DNA of 6,293 bases from Flavobacteriaceae bacterium UBA5079 (GTDB lineage: Bacteria > Bacteroidota > Bacteroidia > Flavobacteriales > Flavobacteriaceae): NCBI GenBank assembly GCA_002414705.1, contig DIAL01000102.1, positions 565-6,857 on the forward strand, written 5' to 3'. The notes under the pieces are model-generated. The model was not told the DNA's origin, did no database searches, and saw nothing but the letters and a program-made list of their open reading frames with translations. A program made the position numbers and the translations under genes. Shown one piece after another: positions 5,022 to 6,293 of the stretch (positions within the stretch are counted from its first letter, which is position 1; the number at the start of each line of letters is the position of its first letter).

Positions 5022-5510
5022 ATGATTCACTTAATAGTCGGAAATACAGGTTCTGGAAAAACAACCTATGCAACAGATTTAAAAAGAAAAACAAACGGTA
5101 TTATTTTTTCTATAGACCAATGGAACAAAACTTTGTTTCTAGATGATAAAGAGCCAGATGATGGCTTGGAGTGGTTTTTAGAACGTATAGAAAGAGCCGA
5201 AATATTAATGATGAGTTTGGTTAAACAATTAGAAAATGCCAAAACAGATTCTATTTTAGATTTGGGACTCTCAAAGTTTGAGCATCGTGAAAAGTTTAGA
5301 ACATTTGCCAGACTTCATAGTTTCGAAATCCAAATGCATTTTTTGGATATTCCGAAAGAAACACGACTAGAACGTGTTATGAAACGAAATAAAGAAAAAG
5401 GAGCTACATTTGAATTTGAGGTTAGTCAAGAAAATTTCGATTTTATGGAAAACTGGTTTGAAAAACCAAATGCTTCTGAAATGGCAAACGGAATTATTAT
5501 TAAGGATTAA
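5022..5510 (+). CDS. P-loop ATPase/kinase-like protein (AAA_33)
   Basis: The 162-residue protein begins with a near-N-terminal Walker A loop, GNTGSGKTT (7-15), directly after the first strand. That is why ATG 5022 was chosen over an in-frame TTG at 4995, which would add nine poorly structured residues. Other kinase-like landmarks are FSIDQWN (29-35; Asp32 in the position of the substrate or base-binding acid in zeta-toxin and chloramphenicol-phosphotransferase relatives), LDLGLSKFEHREKF (79-92, Walker B-like strand with polar end), and an arginine-rich LID-like stretch ETRLERVMKRN (113-123). The overall pattern is a small-molecule or nucleoside kinase of the AAA_33 group; the substrate cannot be named. 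The gene lies 54 nt after the HTH gene with no terminator between, so it probably belongs to the same transcript. Confidence 0.85.
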   Translation: MIHLIVGNTGSGKTTYATDLKRKTNGIIFSIDQWNKTLFLDDKEPDDGLEWFLERIERAEILMMSLVKQLENAKTDSILDLGLSKFEHREKFRTFARLHSFEIQMHFLDIPKETRLERVMKRNKEKGATFEFEVSQENFDFMENWFEKPNASEMANGIIIKD

Positions 5511-5543
5511 AAAATAATTCACACAAAAAACACTATCAGCATC

Positions 5544-6293
5544 ATGACAAAATATATTTTACTGCTCTTAACTATTATGGTTTTAAGCTGCAATAACAAA
5601 ACTAAACAAGCTATTGAAATTGAAAGCAACACGTATAAAATTACACAATTAATAGATAGTGTAGCCGCTGAAATGGTACAAGACTCACTAATAAATGCCA
5701 CTTCTATAGCTGTTTTTTATAATGGAAACGAATACATTCAGCATGATGGCGAATTGGAAAAAGGAAAAGGAAACACACCTACAAATAATACCATTTACGA
5801 AATTGGTTCGTTAAGTAAAGTGCTAACAGGTACGTTAATAGCTCAAGCCGTTTTGGAACAAAAAATAAATTTGGAGGACGCTATTACCAAATATCTAACT
5901 GAAGATTATTCTAATTTAAGTTATAATAATAATCCAATAAAAATCAAACATCTTTTAACGCATACGGCTGGATTTCCTAATATGCTAACTTTAGAGTTAA
6001 ACCAGATCATGGATGATTTTTTGAATTATGAAACACCTGCAAAAATAAATACCATATTAGAAAACTATAGCCAAACTAAATTCTTACAGGATCTTCACAG
6101 CATAAAAATGGATACCATTCCAGGTTACAAATATGTTTACTCCAGTGCTGGAACCGAATTAACAGCACATATATTAGAAACGGTTTACAAAACCAATTTT
6201 GAAGATTTGTTAAAAACATTCTATTTAGAAAAAGTAGGCATGACAAACACAAAAATCAATCTAAACACAACTGAATTATCAAATTTAGCAGTT
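5544..6293 (+). CDS. Serine hydrolase lipoprotein (beta-lactamase/PBP4*-like), 3' end cut by window
   Basis: 250 codons are visible and the frame is open at the window edge. The N-terminus is a lipoprotein signal: a hydrophobic segment followed by LSC with the lipidated Cys at residue 16, so the enzyme should be anchored to a membrane. The class C beta-lactamase-type domain (PF00144) shows the SxxK catalytic motif as S89-L-S-K92 within YEIGSLSKVLTG, the conserved HLLTHTAG (136-143), and the second motif as Y199-S-S within YVYSSAGTEL. Most relatives have YxN there, so Asn is replaced by Ser. The final H/KxG motif would lie beyond the window. Members hydrolyse peptides or esters rather than beta-lactams in most cases, and the substrate here is unknown. 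The ATG lies 33 nt after the kinase-like gene, so co-transcription is likely. Confidence 0.92.
   Translation, partial: MTKYILLLLTIMVLSCNNKTKQAIEIESNTYKITQLIDSVAAEMVQDSLINATSIAVFYNGNEYIQHDGELEKGKGNTPTNNTIYEIGSLSKVLTGTLIAQAVLEQKINLEDAITKYLTEDYSNLSYNNNPIKIKHLLTHTAGFPNMLTLELNQIMDDFLNYETPAKINTILENYSQTKFLQDLHSIKMDTIPGYKYVYSSAGTELTAHILETVYKTNFEDLLKTFYLEKVGMTNTKINLNTTELSNLAV

Noticed and set aside
4761..5510. Toxin-antitoxin module (HTH antitoxin with zeta-like kinase toxin)
   Set aside because: The HTH protein is a YozG-type regulator paired with DUF2975 upstream. The kinase-like gene is 54 nt away and lacks specific toxin hallmarks.
5519..5701. Minus-strand open frame of 60 codons
   Set aside because: It is antisense to the lipoprotein signal and N-terminus of the serine hydrolase. 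Its hydrophobic look comes from the complementary strand.

Overview
The window looks like chromosomal accessory DNA from a marine-type flavobacterium (Bacteroidota, probably Flavobacteriaceae). The evidence is low GC, no Shine-Dalgarno pattern before the starts, a Bacteroidota-type promoter (TAnnTTTG with an upstream TTG), and gene families typical of that group: DUF6090, DUF998, the DUF2975/YozG-type HTH pair, and a serine hydrolase lipoprotein.

Region 1 (about 1-1200, minus strand) is an IS110-family insertion sequence. It has one full-length DEDD-type recombinase gene (34-1005) and about 195 nt of non-coding DNA upstream of it. That stretch folds on paper into two successive stem-loops with large internal loops, the layout expected of an IS110 bridge RNA. 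Short stretches of the two loops resemble the IS right end and the DNA next to the left end, as donor and target guides would.

Region 2 (about 1208-4120, plus strand) is a run of three single-gene units, all in the same orientation: DUF998 membrane protein, DUF6090 membrane protein, and a secreted alpha/beta-hydrolase esterase. Four related intergenic elements bound the units. Their parts are ordered like integron attC sites: an outer inverse core ending in AAC, an inner box GTGTAT, a variable loop, an inner box ATACAC, and an outer core starting with GTT. For two of the three units the start of the unit is the reverse complement of its own end, as in integron cassettes. One element seems to have lost its whole loop, and the last has a damaged outer core. 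No integrase gene is in view, so 'integron-like cassette array' is an inference from structure. This is the most interesting part of the window.

Region 3 (about 4160-6293, plus strand) looks like an ordinary operon with its own promoter, which overlaps an 8-bp-arm palindrome. Its genes are a DUF2975 membrane protein, a small Cro/CI-type regulator 3 nt downstream, a P-loop kinase-like ATPase, and a beta-lactamase-fold serine hydrolase lipoprotein that runs off the window end. The membrane protein and regulator form a familiar pair. The two enzymes have no clear functional link to it beyond position.
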